Shown here: positions 53,539 through 63,168 of the stretch, in pieces
Layout of the letters: each line of letters begins with the position of its first letter
How positions within the stretch are numbered: the stretch's first letter is position 1
From: Bacteroidales bacterium
GTDB lineage: Bacteria; Bacteroidota; Bacteroidia; Bacteroidales; UBA932
Reading direction: 5' to 3'
Assembly (NCBI GenBank): GCA_017549505.1
Contig: JAFYUS010000018.1
Location: 27,319 to 91,318 of the forward strand
DNA length: 64,000 nucleotides
Notes under the pieces: generated by a model
What the model saw: only the letters and a program-made list of their open reading frames with translations
Told to the model about the DNA's origin: nothing
The model's database searches: none
Program-made: the position numbers and the translations under genes

Positions 53539-54447
53539 ATGAAAAGAAAAAGTTTGATTTCAATCTGGGACTTCACCAAGGAGGAGATCCTCCATGTCCT
53601 GGAAACCGCCAAGGAGTTCGAGCAGAACAGGGTCCAGAACTTCCTTGAAGGCAAGGTGATCGCAAGTCTATTCTTCGAGCCTTCGACAAGAACCAGACTC
53701 AGCTTCGAGACGGCCATCAACCGTCTCGGCGCCAAGGTAATCGGATTCTCTGACGCATCGAACACCAGTCTGAGCAAGGGAGAAACCCTCAAGGATACCA
53801 TCAAGATGGTAGATAACTACGTGGACATGATCGTGATGCGTCACCCTCTGGAGGGAAGTTCACGCTACGCATCCGAGGTTGCTACGGTACCGGTGGTGAA
53901 TGCCGGAGACGGTGCAAACCAGCACCCTTCGCAGACTCTTCTCGACCTATACTCCATCCTGCAGACTCAGGGTACCCTTGAAGGACTGACAATCAACATG
54001 GTAGGTGACCTCAAGTACGGCCGTACGACCCACTCCCTCCTCCAGGCCATGTCCCACTTCAACCCGAGATTCATCTTCACTGCTCCGAAGGAACTCGAAA
54101 TGCCGCGCGAGTACAAGGATTTCCTCGACAGCAAGGGCATCGAGTACATCGAGACAACCTCTCTGGACGAATATCTGAACGAGACCGACATCCTTTACAT
54201 GACCCGCGTACAGCAGGAGAGATTCACCGATCCTATGGAATATGAAAGGGTGAAGGATGTATACCGTCTTGAGGCATCGATGCTCGCGAATGTGAAGGAG
54301 AACATGAAGATCCTCCATCCCCTTCCACGCGTCAACGAGATCGACCAGGATGTGGACGAGACTCCTTACGCATATTATTTCAAGCAGGCTGAGAACGGAC
54401 TCTATGTCCGCATGGCAATCATTTCATATCTTCTCGGTTACAGGTAG
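53539..54447 (+). CDS. pyrB: Aspartate carbamoyltransferase catalytic chain
   Basis: 302 residues. Second step of pyrimidine synthesis: carbamoyl phosphate plus aspartate. Carbamoyl-phosphate loop [14 protein letters not shown] (about 50-63), HPLEG and [10 protein letters not shown], aspartate loop [15 protein letters not shown] near residue 265. It forms a complex with PyrI, encoded 48 bases downstream across element copy 9. Identification is firm. Confidence 0.97.
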   Translation: MKRKSLISIWDFTKEEILHVLETAKEFEQNRVQNFLEGKVIASLFFEPSTRTRLSFETAINRLGAKVIGFSDASNTSLSKGETLKDTIKMVDNYVDMIVMRHPLEGSSRYASEVATVPVVNAGDGANQHPSQTLLDLYSILQTQGTLEGLTINMVGDLKYGRTTHSLLQAMSHFNPRFIFTAPKELEMPREYKDFLDSKGIEYIETTSLDEYLNETDILYMTRVQQERFTDPMEYERVKDVYRLEASMLANVKENMKILHPLPRVNEIDQDVDETPYAYYFKQAENGLYVRMAIISYLLGYR

Positions 54448-54481
54448 AGATTGCCACGGGCTATCGCCCTCGCAATGACGT
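54448..54481 (+). repeat. Palindromic element copy 9, between pyrB and pyrI
   Basis: Stem ATTGC/GCAAT with a different, self-complementary core ggGCtatcGCcc, i.e. GGGC/GCCC pairing in place of the usual core. The element begins directly at the pyrB stop. Confidence 0.85.
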
Positions 54482-54495
54482 AAAAAAAAGACATT

Positions 54496-54948
54496 ATGAG
54501 CAGAAAAGAATTGGTAGTAAGCGCATTGGAGAATGGTACCGTACTGGACCATATACCCGCTGAAAACGTATATAAGGCACTGGACATCCTTGATCTTAAA
54601 GGAATAGAAAGCCAGATCACCATAGGAATCAACCTCGCTAGCCAGATACACGGCAAGAAGGGAATCATCAAGATCGCAGACAAGTTCTTTGAAGACGAGG
54701 AACTCAACAAGCTCGCCCTCATCGCCCCTGACGCAACTGTAAACGTCATCAAAGGCTACAAGGTTGTAGAGAAGAAGAAGCTGGAAATGCCTAAGGAGGT
54801 CATCGGCATCGCAAAGTGCAGAAACCCTAAGTGTGTGACCAACCATCAGCCGATCCAGACACGTTTCACAACAGTCAAAAAAGATAACGAAATTCAACTG
54901 CTTTGCCACTTTTGCGAAAAAATCACAAAGACAAAGTACATATTCTAA
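54496..54948 (+). CDS. pyrI: Aspartate carbamoyltransferase regulatory chain
   Basis: 150 residues. Allosteric domain about 1-100 (nucleotide binding) and zinc domain about 101-150 with the four cysteines in KCRNPKCVTN and LLCHFCEK. Confers CTP/ATP control on PyrB. Same strand and operon as pyrB despite the intervening repeat. Confidence 0.96.
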   Translation: MSRKELVVSALENGTVLDHIPAENVYKALDILDLKGIESQITIGINLASQIHGKKGIIKIADKFFEDEELNKLALIAPDATVNVIKGYKVVEKKKLEMPKEVIGIAKCRNPKCVTNHQPIQTRFTTVKKDNEIQLLCHFCEKITKTKYIF

Positions 54949-55008
54949 AATAATTCGTTACCTTTAACCCCACTTTTAATTAAGAATTATAACCAATAAC
55001 CAACCAAT

Positions 55009-56082
55009 ATGAAACAGGTTCACAACTTTACAGCAGGACCATGCATCCTGCCGCAGCAGGCGATCGACAGCGCGATCGAGGCTCTGAAAGACTTCAAGGG
55101 AACAGGTATCCCGGTAATTTCAATCTCTCATAGAACAAAGGAATGGGAAGCAGTGATGGACGAGTGCCGCGCACTCTGGAAAGAGCTCCTCAACATTCCT
55201 GAGGATTATGAAGTGGTATTCCTCGGCGGCGGAGCAAGCATGGGTTTCCTCTATGTGGCAATGAACTTCCTTGAGAACAAGGCTGGCTATCTTGAGACAG
55301 GCGTATGGGCAAAGAAGGCCCTCAAAGAGGCGAAAGGTCTCGGAAACGCATATGCGGTAGCTTCTTCTGCTGAAACCGTATTCAACTATATTCCAAAGGG
55401 ATACGAGATTCCTGCAGACCTCGACTATTTCCATATCACGACCAACAACACCATCTACGGAACAGAGATCCACGAAGACATCGACTGTCCTGTTCCTCTT
55501 ATCGCAGACATGTCGTCTGACATCATGAGCCGTCCTATCGACGTAAGCAAGTATGCGATGATTTACGGTGGCGCACAGAAGAACGTAGGACCTGCAGGTG
55601 TCGCTTTCTTCATCGTGAAGAAGGACCTCCTCGGCAAGGTAAGCCGCTACATACCTACAATGCTCGACCTCCGCACACATATCGACGGCGGTTCGATGTT
55701 CAACACACCTCCTGTATTCGCGATCTACGTGATGAACGAGACTCTCCGCTGGCTCAAGGAGCAGGGAGGCGTCGAGGCCATCCAGAAGATCAACAAGGCC
55801 AAGGCAGAGCTCCTCTACGGCGAGATCGACAGAAACAGCATGTTCCGCGGAACAGCAGCGGTTGAAGACCGCTCCGTGATGAACGTATGTTTCGTGATGG
55901 CTGAAGGAAAGGAAGCCCTCCAGGACGAGTTCATGGCCTTCGCAAAGGCAAAGGGCATGACCGGAATCAAGGGTCACAGATCTGTCGGAGGTTTCCGTGC
56001 ATCCATCTACAACGCATGTCCGATCGAGAGCGTACAGGCCCTTGTCGACTGCATGAAGGAATTCGAAGAACTGCATAAATAG
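55009..56082 (+). CDS. serC: Phosphoserine aminotransferase
   Basis: 357 residues. PLP enzyme of serine synthesis. N-terminus [16 protein letters not shown]; substrate Arg near SHRTKEW; PLP lysine in [13 protein letters not shown]-terminal [15 protein letters not shown] with the phosphate-binding Arg. First gene of serC-serA-DUF1015, a common Bacteroidota arrangement. Identification is firm. Confidence 0.96.
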   Translation: MKQVHNFTAGPCILPQQAIDSAIEALKDFKGTGIPVISISHRTKEWEAVMDECRALWKELLNIPEDYEVVFLGGGASMGFLYVAMNFLENKAGYLETGVWAKKALKEAKGLGNAYAVASSAETVFNYIPKGYEIPADLDYFHITTNNTIYGTEIHEDIDCPVPLIADMSSDIMSRPIDVSKYAMIYGGAQKNVGPAGVAFFIVKKDLLGKVSRYIPTMLDLRTHIDGGSMFNTPPVFAIYVMNETLRWLKEQGGVEAIQKINKAKAELLYGEIDRNSMFRGTAAVEDRSVMNVCFVMAEGKEALQDEFMAFAKAKGMTGIKGHRSVGGFRASIYNACPIESVQALVDCMKEFEELHK

Positions 56083-56087
56083 CATCA

Positions 56088-56121
56088 CGTCATTCAGAGG
56101 CCCTATGGGCCGTAGGAATCT
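56088..56121 (-). repeat. Palindromic element copy 10 (inverted), between serC and serA
   Basis: Opposite orientation to copies 1-9. Arms GAATC-type (attc/gaat) with core GGCCC tat GGGCC, again self-complementary. Confidence 0.8.
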
Positions 56122-56133
56122 AAACATGTTATA

Positions 56134-57042
56134 ATGAAAATTCTAGTAGCAACAGAAAAGCCGTTCGCAGCAGAAGCTGTGGACGGCATCAGACATATAG
56201 TGGAAGAAGCAGGTCACGAGCTTGTCCTTCTTGAGAAATACACGGACAAGGCACAGCTGCTCGCAGCTGTGGCCGATGTCGACGCAATGATCGTACGTTC
56301 CGACAAGGTTACAGCGGAAGTCATCGAGGCTGCTAAGCAGGTCAAGGTGATCGTCCGCGCCGGAGCAGGTTATGACAACATCGATGTGAAGGCCTGCACT
56401 GAAAGAGGCATCATCGTGGAGAACACACCTGGTCAGAACTCGAATGCAGTGGCTGAGCTTGCAATCGGCATGATGATCTACATGTCACGCAATCAGTTCG
56501 CACCTGGAACAGGATGCGAACTCAGCGGCAAGAGACTAGGAATCCAGGGATTCGGCAACATCGGACAGCTCGTAGCGAAGAAGGCCGTAGCTCTCGGAAT
56601 GGATGTGGTCATCTATACAAACGAAGTAAAGGAAAAGCATCAGAGATGGAAGGCTACATTCTCGCTTGAGCACCTTTACAGCTCATGTGACTTCGTATCT
56701 GTCAACATCCCTGCAACTCCTTTCACAAAGGGTTGTGTAAACTACAACCTCATCTCCAAGATGCCTAAGGGCGGCTGTCTTATCAACACAGCACGTAAGG
56801 AGGTCGTTTGCGAGGAGGGTCTTGAGCAGGCACTTTCAGAAAGACCTGACCTCAAGTACGCTACAGATATCGCTCCTGTAAGATACGCAGAGTTCAAGGA
56901 GAAATTCGGAAAACAGATATACGCGACTCCTAAGAAGATGGGAGCTGAGACAGCTGAGGCCAACATGAATGCAGGACTTGCAGCAGCCCAGCAGATCTGC
57001 GACTACTTCGCAATGGGTTGCACCAAGTTCAAGGTAAACTGA
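56134..57042 (+). CDS. serA: D-3-phosphoglycerate dehydrogenase, short type with catalytic Lys
   Basis: 302 residues: substrate and NAD domains only, no ACT or intervening domain. NAD site GIQGFGNIGQLVAKKA (about 131-146), Arg in INTARKEVVCEEGL, and at the position of the usual catalytic His the sequence YATPKKMGAETAEA with Lys. This fits the type III-K class known from Entamoeba and Bacteroidetes. It oxidises 3-phosphoglycerate to 3-phosphohydroxypyruvate, which SerC uses. It lacks an ACT domain, so classic serine feedback is unlikely. Confidence 0.93.
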   Translation: MKILVATEKPFAAEAVDGIRHIVEEAGHELVLLEKYTDKAQLLAAVADVDAMIVRSDKVTAEVIEAAKQVKVIVRAGAGYDNIDVKACTERGIIVENTPGQNSNAVAELAIGMMIYMSRNQFAPGTGCELSGKRLGIQGFGNIGQLVAKKAVALGMDVVIYTNEVKEKHQRWKATFSLEHLYSSCDFVSVNIPATPFTKGCVNYNLISKMPKGGCLINTARKEVVCEEGLEQALSERPDLKYATDIAPVRYAEFKEKFGKQIYATPKKMGAETAEANMNAGLAAAQQICDYFAMGCTKFKVN

Positions 57043-57049
57043 TAGAGCC

Positions 57050-58288
57050 ATGGTAAAGATACGTCCATTCGCGGCGGTACGTCCGCCGAAACAGTATGTA
57101 GAGGAAGTGGCGGCAAGACCGTACGACGTCCTCAATTCTGCCGAAGCCAAGGCTGAGGCAGGAGAGAAGTCACTCCTGCACATAACCAAGCCGGAGATCG
57201 ATTTCGATCCGATCATCGACGAACACAGCCAGCCTGCCTACGACAAGGCTGTCGAGAACTTCAAGGCATGGCAGGAAAAGGGATGGCTCGTGCAGGACGA
57301 GAAGCCGTACTACTATGTATATGCACAGACAATGGATGGCCGTACACAGTACGGACTCGTGATGTGCGCACATACAGACGACTACGCCAGCGGTGCCATC
57401 AAGAAGCATGAGCTTACACGCAAGGACAAGGAAGAGGACCGCATGATCCATGTGCGCATCCAGAATGCCAACATCGAGCCTGTCTTCTTCTCATATCCTG
57501 ACAATGAAGAGGTGAACGCCATCGTAGCACGTTATATCGCACAGGAAGCAGAGTATGATTTCGTTGCCGAGGACGGCTTCGGACATCATTTCTGGGTGAT
57601 CGACAACCAGGCTGACATCGACCGCATAACAGAGATCTTTGCAGAGATTCCTGCATTCTATGTAGCTGACGGTCACCATCGTACCGCCGCGGCAGCCCTT
57701 GTGGGAGCAGAGAAGAAGGCCCAGAATCCGAACCATACGGGAGATGAGGAGTACAACTATTTCATGACGGTTGCCTTCCCTGACAGCCAGCTCAAGATCA
57801 TCGACTACAACCGCGTCGTGAAGGACCTCAACGGACTTACTCCTGCTGAACTTCTTGCTGCCCTTGCAGAAGATTTCGAAGTACGCGAGGAAGGCTGTGA
57901 GATCTACAAGCCGGGCAAACTCCACGAGTTCTCGATGTACCTTGAAGGAAAGTGGTACTCGCTCGTAGCCAAGGAAGGACGTTACGACGACAACGACCCT
58001 ATCGGCGTTCTCGACGTGACCATCCTCTCAAACCTCGTTCTCGACAGGATCCTTGACATCAAGGATCTCCGCACCTCGAAGAGGATTGACTTCGTCGGCG
58101 GAATCCGCGGTCTCGGCGAGCTTGCGCGCCGAGTGGACAGCGGCGAGATGAAGGTAGCCTTCGCTCTCTACCCTGTTTCAATGAAGCAGCTCGTGGACAT
58201 AGCGGATTCCGGCAACATCATGCCTCCGAAGACCACATGGTTCGAGCCTAAGCTCCGCTCAGGTCTGGCAATACACAAACTGTCATAA
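57050..58288 (+). CDS. DUF1015 domain-containing protein
   Basis: 412 residues matching DUF1015 along the whole length (VKIRPFAAVRPPKQYVEEVA, YDVLNSAEA, YVADGHHRTAAAALV, GIRGLGELARRVDSGEMKVA). Widely found next to serA/serC in Bacteroidota and many other bacteria; biochemical function is uncertain. It starts 7 bases after serA and closes the operon before the palindrome at 58299-58342. Confidence 0.92.
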   Translation: MVKIRPFAAVRPPKQYVEEVAARPYDVLNSAEAKAEAGEKSLLHITKPEIDFDPIIDEHSQPAYDKAVENFKAWQEKGWLVQDEKPYYYVYAQTMDGRTQYGLVMCAHTDDYASGAIKKHELTRKDKEEDRMIHVRIQNANIEPVFFSYPDNEEVNAIVARYIAQEAEYDFVAEDGFGHHFWVIDNQADIDRITEIFAEIPAFYVADGHHRTAAAALVGAEKKAQNPNHTGDEEYNYFMTVAFPDSQLKIIDYNRVVKDLNGLTPAELLAALAEDFEVREEGCEIYKPGKLHEFSMYLEGKWYSLVAKEGRYDDNDPIGVLDVTILSNLVLDRILDIKDLRTSKRIDFVGGIRGLGELARRVDSGEMKVAFALYPVSMKQLVDIADSGNIMPPKTTWFEPKLRSGLAIHKLS

Positions 58289-58298
58289 CACATCCTTG

Positions 58299-58342
58299 AT
58301 AAACAGAAGAAGCGGCTGTGCACAGCCGCTTCTTCTGTTTAT
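58299..58342. terminator. 44-bp perfect palindrome, bidirectional terminator
   Basis: Perfect symmetry over 44 bases with the centre at 58320/58321 and A/T-rich ends (aaaca...tgttt). It separates the convergent serC-serA-DUF1015 unit and the 58367-59335 gene, so it can stop transcription from both sides. Confidence 0.75.
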
Positions 58343-58366
58343 AGGATATCAGTCCGGACATGCATA

Positions 58367-59335
58367 TTATTCTGCAAGCCAGGTAATACTGAGGGAATGA
58401 TCGATATCCCTATGCTCCACTCCTTCATGATCCTCATAGCTGTCATTGTAGAAATAACGGATAGTTTCTCCAGGAGTAAGGATGCGTTTTTCCGTTCCGT
58501 GACGGAAAGTGATCTGGCTGTCGGTGATTTCAGTAATGCATAGACCGATAAAACCGTCATATTCAAGCGAACCCGTCCTGGCCTGAATGGTCTCATCTGT
58601 TGATTCATCCCATTCATCGTTCATAAGAGCCCAGCCTTTCTTATTCCACCTGATATTCAGCCGGATATCGGTCGCTTCTCCCTGAGGGACATTCCATGAT
58701 ACCCTTTTTCTGAGTTCATCTGCATCAGCTATGATGACATAAGCCTCATCCTGACCCAGAGCGTTACGAAGCACTCTCTCCGCCTCGTCCCAATTCTCTT
58801 CCGGATGGTCTCCGCAGAGGGCCTTTACCGCCTCCAGAAAAGCCTTGTTGAATTTATCCCAGTCCTTCTTCCGCTCGAAAGATGCAGTGGAAAGAATGAC
58901 GACATCCTTGCCTTCGGCGAAATTGAAATGTTTAGACCTAAGAAAATCACTCTGACAAGTCAGCTCCGGTCTGACGAGCATCAGGTCTGCCGACATACCC
59001 ATAATATCAGACTTCAAGGCATATGGTTTGGAAGGATATTTTCCTACCACTTCGTTTATGTTCTTATAACATATATCATTCCATCCATAATCGTTGGTAC
59101 GCGGATTACGGTAATAAGACAACACTGGAGATTCTGTAGGCAGATCCTGGATAAGGTTTTCCCTTTCACTGTAACTGAACCAATCAAACTTGGCCGCACC
59201 TTCCAGAAAAGCAGCAATGGCCTGCTGCGAATCATCTCCCTTTGCTATAATGCCTGTCACCCATCCATGCACTTCTGCACAGACTGCTCTGGCATTGCCT
59301 TCAGCGGGATTGAATGCTTTTGCTATTATATCCAT
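58367..59335 (-). CDS. Protein of unknown function
   Basis: 322 residues, no signal peptide or membrane segment, acidic and Trp/Asp-rich. The N-terminal half is helical (NARAVCAEVHGWVTGIIAKG), the C-terminal half beta-rich with a terminal beta-sandwich-like part (TEKRILTPGETIRYFYND). I recognise no family or catalytic motif. It shows coding-like codon use, follows the palindrome, and lies downstream of the M3 peptidase in the opposite orientation to serA; probably a single gene. Confidence 0.65.
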   Translation of the reverse strand: MDIIAKAFNPAEGNARAVCAEVHGWVTGIIAKGDDSQQAIAAFLEGAAKFDWFSYSERENLIQDLPTESPVLSYYRNPRTNDYGWNDICYKNINEVVGKYPSKPYALKSDIMGMSADLMLVRPELTCQSDFLRSKHFNFAEGKDVVILSTASFERKKDWDKFNKAFLEAVKALCGDHPEENWDEAERVLRNALGQDEAYVIIADADELRKRVSWNVPQGEATDIRLNIRWNKKGWALMNDEWDESTDETIQARTGSLEYDGFIGLCITEITDSQITFRHGTEKRILTPGETIRYFYNDSYEDHEGVEHRDIDHSLSITWLAE

Positions 59336-59362
59336 ACCGGTCTGATATTAGATGAAACAATA

Positions 59363-61357
59363 TTAAAGTCCGCGGCCGCGGAGGAGGGCGCCGGCGTCAG
59401 GATCGGCGCCGCGGAAGCGCTTGTAAAGAACCATCGGTTCTTCGCTTCCGCCCTTCTCGAGGATATTCTTACGGAAAGACATTGCTGTCTCCTTGTCGTA
59501 GATACCCTTCTGCTTGAAGAGCTCGAAGGCATCCTTGTCGAGGACCTCTGCCCAAAGGTAGCTGTAGTAACCTGCGCTGTATCCGCCGCTGAAGATGTGG
59601 GCGAAATATGTACTGCGGTAACGTGGGATGATCTCGTCGATAAGACCCATCTCCTTGCACGCCTGAGCCTCGAATGCCATAGGGTCAAGTCCTTCTACTG
59701 AAGTAAGCATGTGCCACTTGAGGTCGAGGATTGAAGCGGCTGCAAGCTCAGTTGTCATGAAGCCCTGGTTGAATGTCTCTGCAGCCATGATCTTTGCAAC
59801 GAGCTCGTCAGGAATGACTTCGCCTGTCTGATAGTGACGTGCGTATTTTGCAAGGACATCCTTCTGGAACGCCCAGTTCTCCATGATCTGGGAAGGGAGC
59901 TCGACGAAGTCACGAGCGACCGATGTACCAGCAACGCTCTTGTAAGTACACTGGCTGAGGAGGCCGTGGAGGGCATGTCCGTACTCGTGGAAGAGAGTCT
60001 CGACCTGGTCGAGGGTAAGGAGCGAAGGCTTGTCAGCTGTAGGCTTTGCAAAGTTACCTACGTTAACGATTACAGGACGTACGCCATACTCCTGCTCCAC
60101 GAAGTTTGTCATCCATGCACCGCCTCTCTTTGTGCTGCGTGGGAAGTAGTCGGTCAGGATCACACCGATGAGAGAACCGTCAGCGTCAGTCACCTTGAAT
60201 CCTTCTACATCAGCGTGGTATACTGGAATGTTCTCAAGCTTCTCATACTGGAGGCCGAAGAGGTCTGTCGTCAGGTCAAATACACCCTGACGCACATTCT
60301 CCATCTGGAAGTAAGGCTTGGTCTGCTCCTCATCGAGGGCATACTTTGCCTTGCGTACCTTCTCTGCATAATAAGCCCAGTCCCAAGGTTCGATCTTAGA
60401 ACCCTTTGCAACTGTACCTGCCTTGATATCCTTGTCCATTTCCACCTGCATGTCCTTGATTTCCTCCTTTGCCTTCTTCACAGCTGGAGCCATGATCGAA
60501 GCAAGGAAGCTGTCTACAGTCTCAGGATTTCCGGCCATCTTGTCGGCAAGGATCATCTGTGCAGGGTTGTCATAGCCGAGAAGCTTCGCCTTCTCGATGC
60601 GCAGAGCCATCATCTTCATGATGAGCTCCTTGTTGTCATACTCGTTGCCGTTGTTTCCGCGGGTAGAATATGCCTTGAACATCTTCTCTCTGAGGGCGCG
60701 GTCCTCGGTAGAGGACATCGCGCCGGGGTACTCTGAAATGGTTACACCGAACTCATCTGCAAATGCATTGTTCTCCGCAAGGAGGTTGTTTCCGAATGTA
60801 TTCGAGAGGGATGAAAGCTCGAGGTTGATCTCGCGCATGCGTGCCTGGTCAGCCTCGTCAAGCGCGATACCGTTCTTAACGAAACCGTTGTGGAGCTTCT
60901 TGAGGACCATCTTCTGTTCCTGATTGAGACCTAGGTTCTCCATATCCTTGAAGAGGACGTCGACCTTTGCGAAGAAGTCAGGGTTCATCATGATGTTGTC
61001 GCTGTGGACAGAAATCAGAGGAAGAGCCTGCTCGACGATAGCCTGGAGAGACTCTGTGGCGTCTGACTCGGAAACGTTGAAGAGAACGCTGGTCACACGT
61101 CCGAGCACAGCTCCGGACTTCTCATATGCCTCGACTACATTCTCGAATGTAGGGGCATCCTGATTGTTGATGATTGCCTGGATTTCGGCCTCCTGCTGAC
61201 GGATGCCTTCCTCGATGGCAGGGATATAATGCTTCTCCTCGATCTTGGAGAAGTCTGGAATTCCGTACGGAGTGTCCCACTCCGAGAAGAACGGATTCTT
61301 GTCTGCGCATGACATTGTCGCCATGATGATCATAAGGGAAATAAATACTCTTTTCAT
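59363..61357 (-). CDS. M3-family zinc metallopeptidase lipoprotein, Dcp-like
   Basis: 664 residues. Lipoprotein signal with Cys17 (MIIMATMSCADKN). Zinc motif HEYGH at 457-461 in LFHEYGHALHGLL with the third ligand Glu downstream; C-terminal FRGADPDAGALLRGRGL is the Dcp hallmark. The N-terminal helical half covers about 25-280. Dipeptidyl carboxypeptidases trim oligopeptides, here probably at the periplasmic face of a membrane, an unusual location, since the Escherichia coli enzyme is cytoplasmic. Confidence 0.93.
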   Translation of the reverse strand: MKRVFISLMIIMATMSCADKNPFFSEWDTPYGIPDFSKIEEKHYIPAIEEGIRQQEAEIQAIINNQDAPTFENVVEAYEKSGAVLGRVTSVLFNVSESDATESLQAIVEQALPLISVHSDNIMMNPDFFAKVDVLFKDMENLGLNQEQKMVLKKLHNGFVKNGIALDEADQARMREINLELSSLSNTFGNNLLAENNAFADEFGVTISEYPGAMSSTEDRALREKMFKAYSTRGNNGNEYDNKELIMKMMALRIEKAKLLGYDNPAQMILADKMAGNPETVDSFLASIMAPAVKKAKEEIKDMQVEMDKDIKAGTVAKGSKIEPWDWAYYAEKVRKAKYALDEEQTKPYFQMENVRQGVFDLTTDLFGLQYEKLENIPVYHADVEGFKVTDADGSLIGVILTDYFPRSTKRGGAWMTNFVEQEYGVRPVIVNVGNFAKPTADKPSLLTLDQVETLFHEYGHALHGLLSQCTYKSVAGTSVARDFVELPSQIMENWAFQKDVLAKYARHYQTGEVIPDELVAKIMAAETFNQGFMTTELAAASILDLKWHMLTSVEGLDPMAFEAQACKEMGLIDEIIPRYRSTYFAHIFSGGYSAGYYSYLWAEVLDKDAFELFKQKGIYDKETAMSFRKNILEKGGSEEPMVLYKRFRGADPDAGALLRGRGL

Positions 61358-61379
61358 TATAATGTAGGATTATTATTCA

Positions 61380-63035
61380 TTAAAGGCCCCAGACTGAAAA
61401 TGCCGAAGGATCCTGTGCTTCGACATCGGCGGCCTTGTCGGCGCCGATCTTGTCAGTAAGGTTCACAAAGAAATCGAGACCTGTCTTTTCCTCGAGTTCA
61501 TCGATTGTCATCGATACTGCCTTGAGGTCAGAGTTGTTAGGGCTGTAGTTCTTGTGGTCTGTGTAGAAACCTGCTGCAGTCCATACGTTGGTATCGCCTG
61601 CCTTGTAACGGAGGACAGCCTTGAAGAAGGCTACAGGAATCGTTATCTCTTTCTTGTCCGAATCAAGTTCCTTCTTTTCCGAACCCTCTACGATACAGCC
61701 TGTAACTACATATGTAGTATCTGATGCATTTGCGACAGACCTGATCTTGTTTTCGAGATTAGACCAGATACCCTCGTTATGCTCATTGAGCTGAGGAGCG
61801 ATGTTGGTACCATAGAATGTCTGCTCGTTGGCAGTCCTGCAGCAGAGACGGTCTGCAGAAGGCACCTGGTGGCCTCTTGCATAATCGCCGGCATAGTACG
61901 AGAACGGGGCAGACGAGCGGTCCTTGCCGAGGATAGGGTCATAAGCCCACTGGTCTGTCCTTTCAACTGTCTTGTTCGTATATGTCTTGTTGAGCGGATA
62001 TGCAAGCCATACCGATACGAGATCCTTCTGGCTCCATGCGAACGAATAGTTTCTGTATATCTCGTCATTCATCGCGAAGCTGTGCGAATAATATCCGTAA
62101 GCCTCATTGTCCATTGCTGGGAGTTCCATCCACTGGGTAGTCTTAGGATCCACATTCGGAACCACTACCTCCTGATGTTCTCCAAGCATGATGGAAACAT
62201 TACGGACTTCCCATGTACCGGCCTTTGTTGCGGTGCTGCTGTACTTGAACGCAATCTTGATTGTGCTTCCGGCATATTTGCTCATGTCCCAATTACCTGC
62301 CTTGACGAATGTCCAGCTGGTTGGATAATCTTTTGAATCAATTACGAGCTGCTCCCAGTCGCCTCCGTTCTTCGACACCCATACGGTAGCTTCCTTCGAT
62401 GCAGTTCCGAAATATCCACCGGCATGTTCGAAGGTAAGATATGCTTTTGAACCTGCAGGGAGAGTGATATCAGGAGAGATGAGCCAGCTCTCTGATGCAT
62501 AGTTGTTTGTAGTGGCGTTCTCGTACGCTGTAGCCTTCATGCACTTATACTGGCTGGAGTATTCCCATACGAATCCGATAGACTCAGGTACTGTCACATC
62601 CTTGATTGTAAAGTTGCCTAAACTTTTCTCAAAGGCCTCGAAGAACAGTACTCCGTCAGGTGCATCGTTACCGAACGAGTGCTTCTGCTGGATCTTCACA
62701 TCCTTGCTGACACCCTTGTTACTGAAAGTCAGGACCGCTTCTCTGGCACCACCTTCATTCTTCTGAACAGTCACTTTCACAATCTGGTCATAGTTGGAAC
62801 CGCTTCCTGAAGCAGGATCAACAGTCATCCACTCAGGTACTCCTGTAACCGTCCAGTCAACATTTGACCAGACCTTCAAGGTAATCTCACCACCTGCTGT
62901 CGCAACCATATCCGGCGCAGAAGGAGTAATATTAAGCTCAGGTGTCTTCTCCACCGGCTTTGTGTTCTCCTTATCGCACGATACGACAACAAGAAGCATG
63001 GCAGCAAGTGCCATGATCAATTTTCTCATCTTCAT
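61380..63035 (-). CDS. Secreted lipoprotein nuclease: BACON domain, choice-of-anchor-J domain, DNA/RNA non-specific endonuclease
   Basis: 551 residues. Lipobox VVSC (Cys20). A BACON domain covers about 33-118 (VWSNVDWTVTGVPEWMTVDP), a cleaved-adhesin/choice-of-anchor J beta-sandwich about 125-285 (GVLFFEAFEKSLGNF, SWLISPDITLP), and a C-terminal DNA/RNA non-specific endonuclease (NUC1 fold) about 300-551 with catalytic His389 in YARGHQVPSADR and the Asn/Glu metal region QLNEHNEGIWSNLE. Surface nucleases of this type can degrade extracellular DNA or help scavenge nucleotides. Two ATG codons (63035 and 63029) are possible starts. Confidence 0.88.
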   Translation of the reverse strand: MKMRKLIMALAAMLLVVVSCDKENTKPVEKTPELNITPSAPDMVATAGGEITLKVWSNVDWTVTGVPEWMTVDPASGSGSNYDQIVKVTVQKNEGGAREAVLTFSNKGVSKDVKIQQKHSFGNDAPDGVLFFEAFEKSLGNFTIKDVTVPESIGFVWEYSSQYKCMKATAYENATTNNYASESWLISPDITLPAGSKAYLTFEHAGGYFGTASKEATVWVSKNGGDWEQLVIDSKDYPTSWTFVKAGNWDMSKYAGSTIKIAFKYSSTATKAGTWEVRNVSIMLGEHQEVVVPNVDPKTTQWMELPAMDNEAYGYYSHSFAMNDEIYRNYSFAWSQKDLVSVWLAYPLNKTYTNKTVERTDQWAYDPILGKDRSSAPFSYYAGDYARGHQVPSADRLCCRTANEQTFYGTNIAPQLNEHNEGIWSNLENKIRSVANASDTTYVVTGCIVEGSEKKELDSDKKEITIPVAFFKAVLRYKAGDTNVWTAAGFYTDHKNYSPNNSDLKAVSMTIDELEEKTGLDFFVNLTDKIGADKAADVEAQDPSAFSVWGL

Positions 63036-63086
63036 AGTTTTCTATAATTAATTTCTAAAGCTATCTATCCCTAATCTAGGAAACTA

Positions 63087-63116
63087 CAAAGATAATAAAC
63101 AGGCGAAAATATACAA
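63087..63116 (-). promoter_or_regulatory. Promoter of the secreted nuclease gene
   Basis: TTG (63116-63114), 19-base spacer and TATCTTTG (63094-63087) on the minus strand. Predicted leader is about 45 bases. Confidence 0.6.
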
Positions 63117-63120
63117 TAAA

Positions 63121-63152
63121 AATCCGGCGGCCACGGATGTGGTCGCCGGATT
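63121..63152 (-). terminator. Hairpin terminator of the KilA-N gene
   Basis: 13-bp GC-rich stem with one G-T pair (63121-63133 with 63140-63152), 6-base loop, 17 bases past the KilA-N stop codon. Confidence 0.6.
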
Positions 63153-63168
63153 GTCATGCTTTACACAT

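Noticed and set aside
55120-56127. 335-codon minus-strand frame
   Set aside because: Antisense to serC; shadow.
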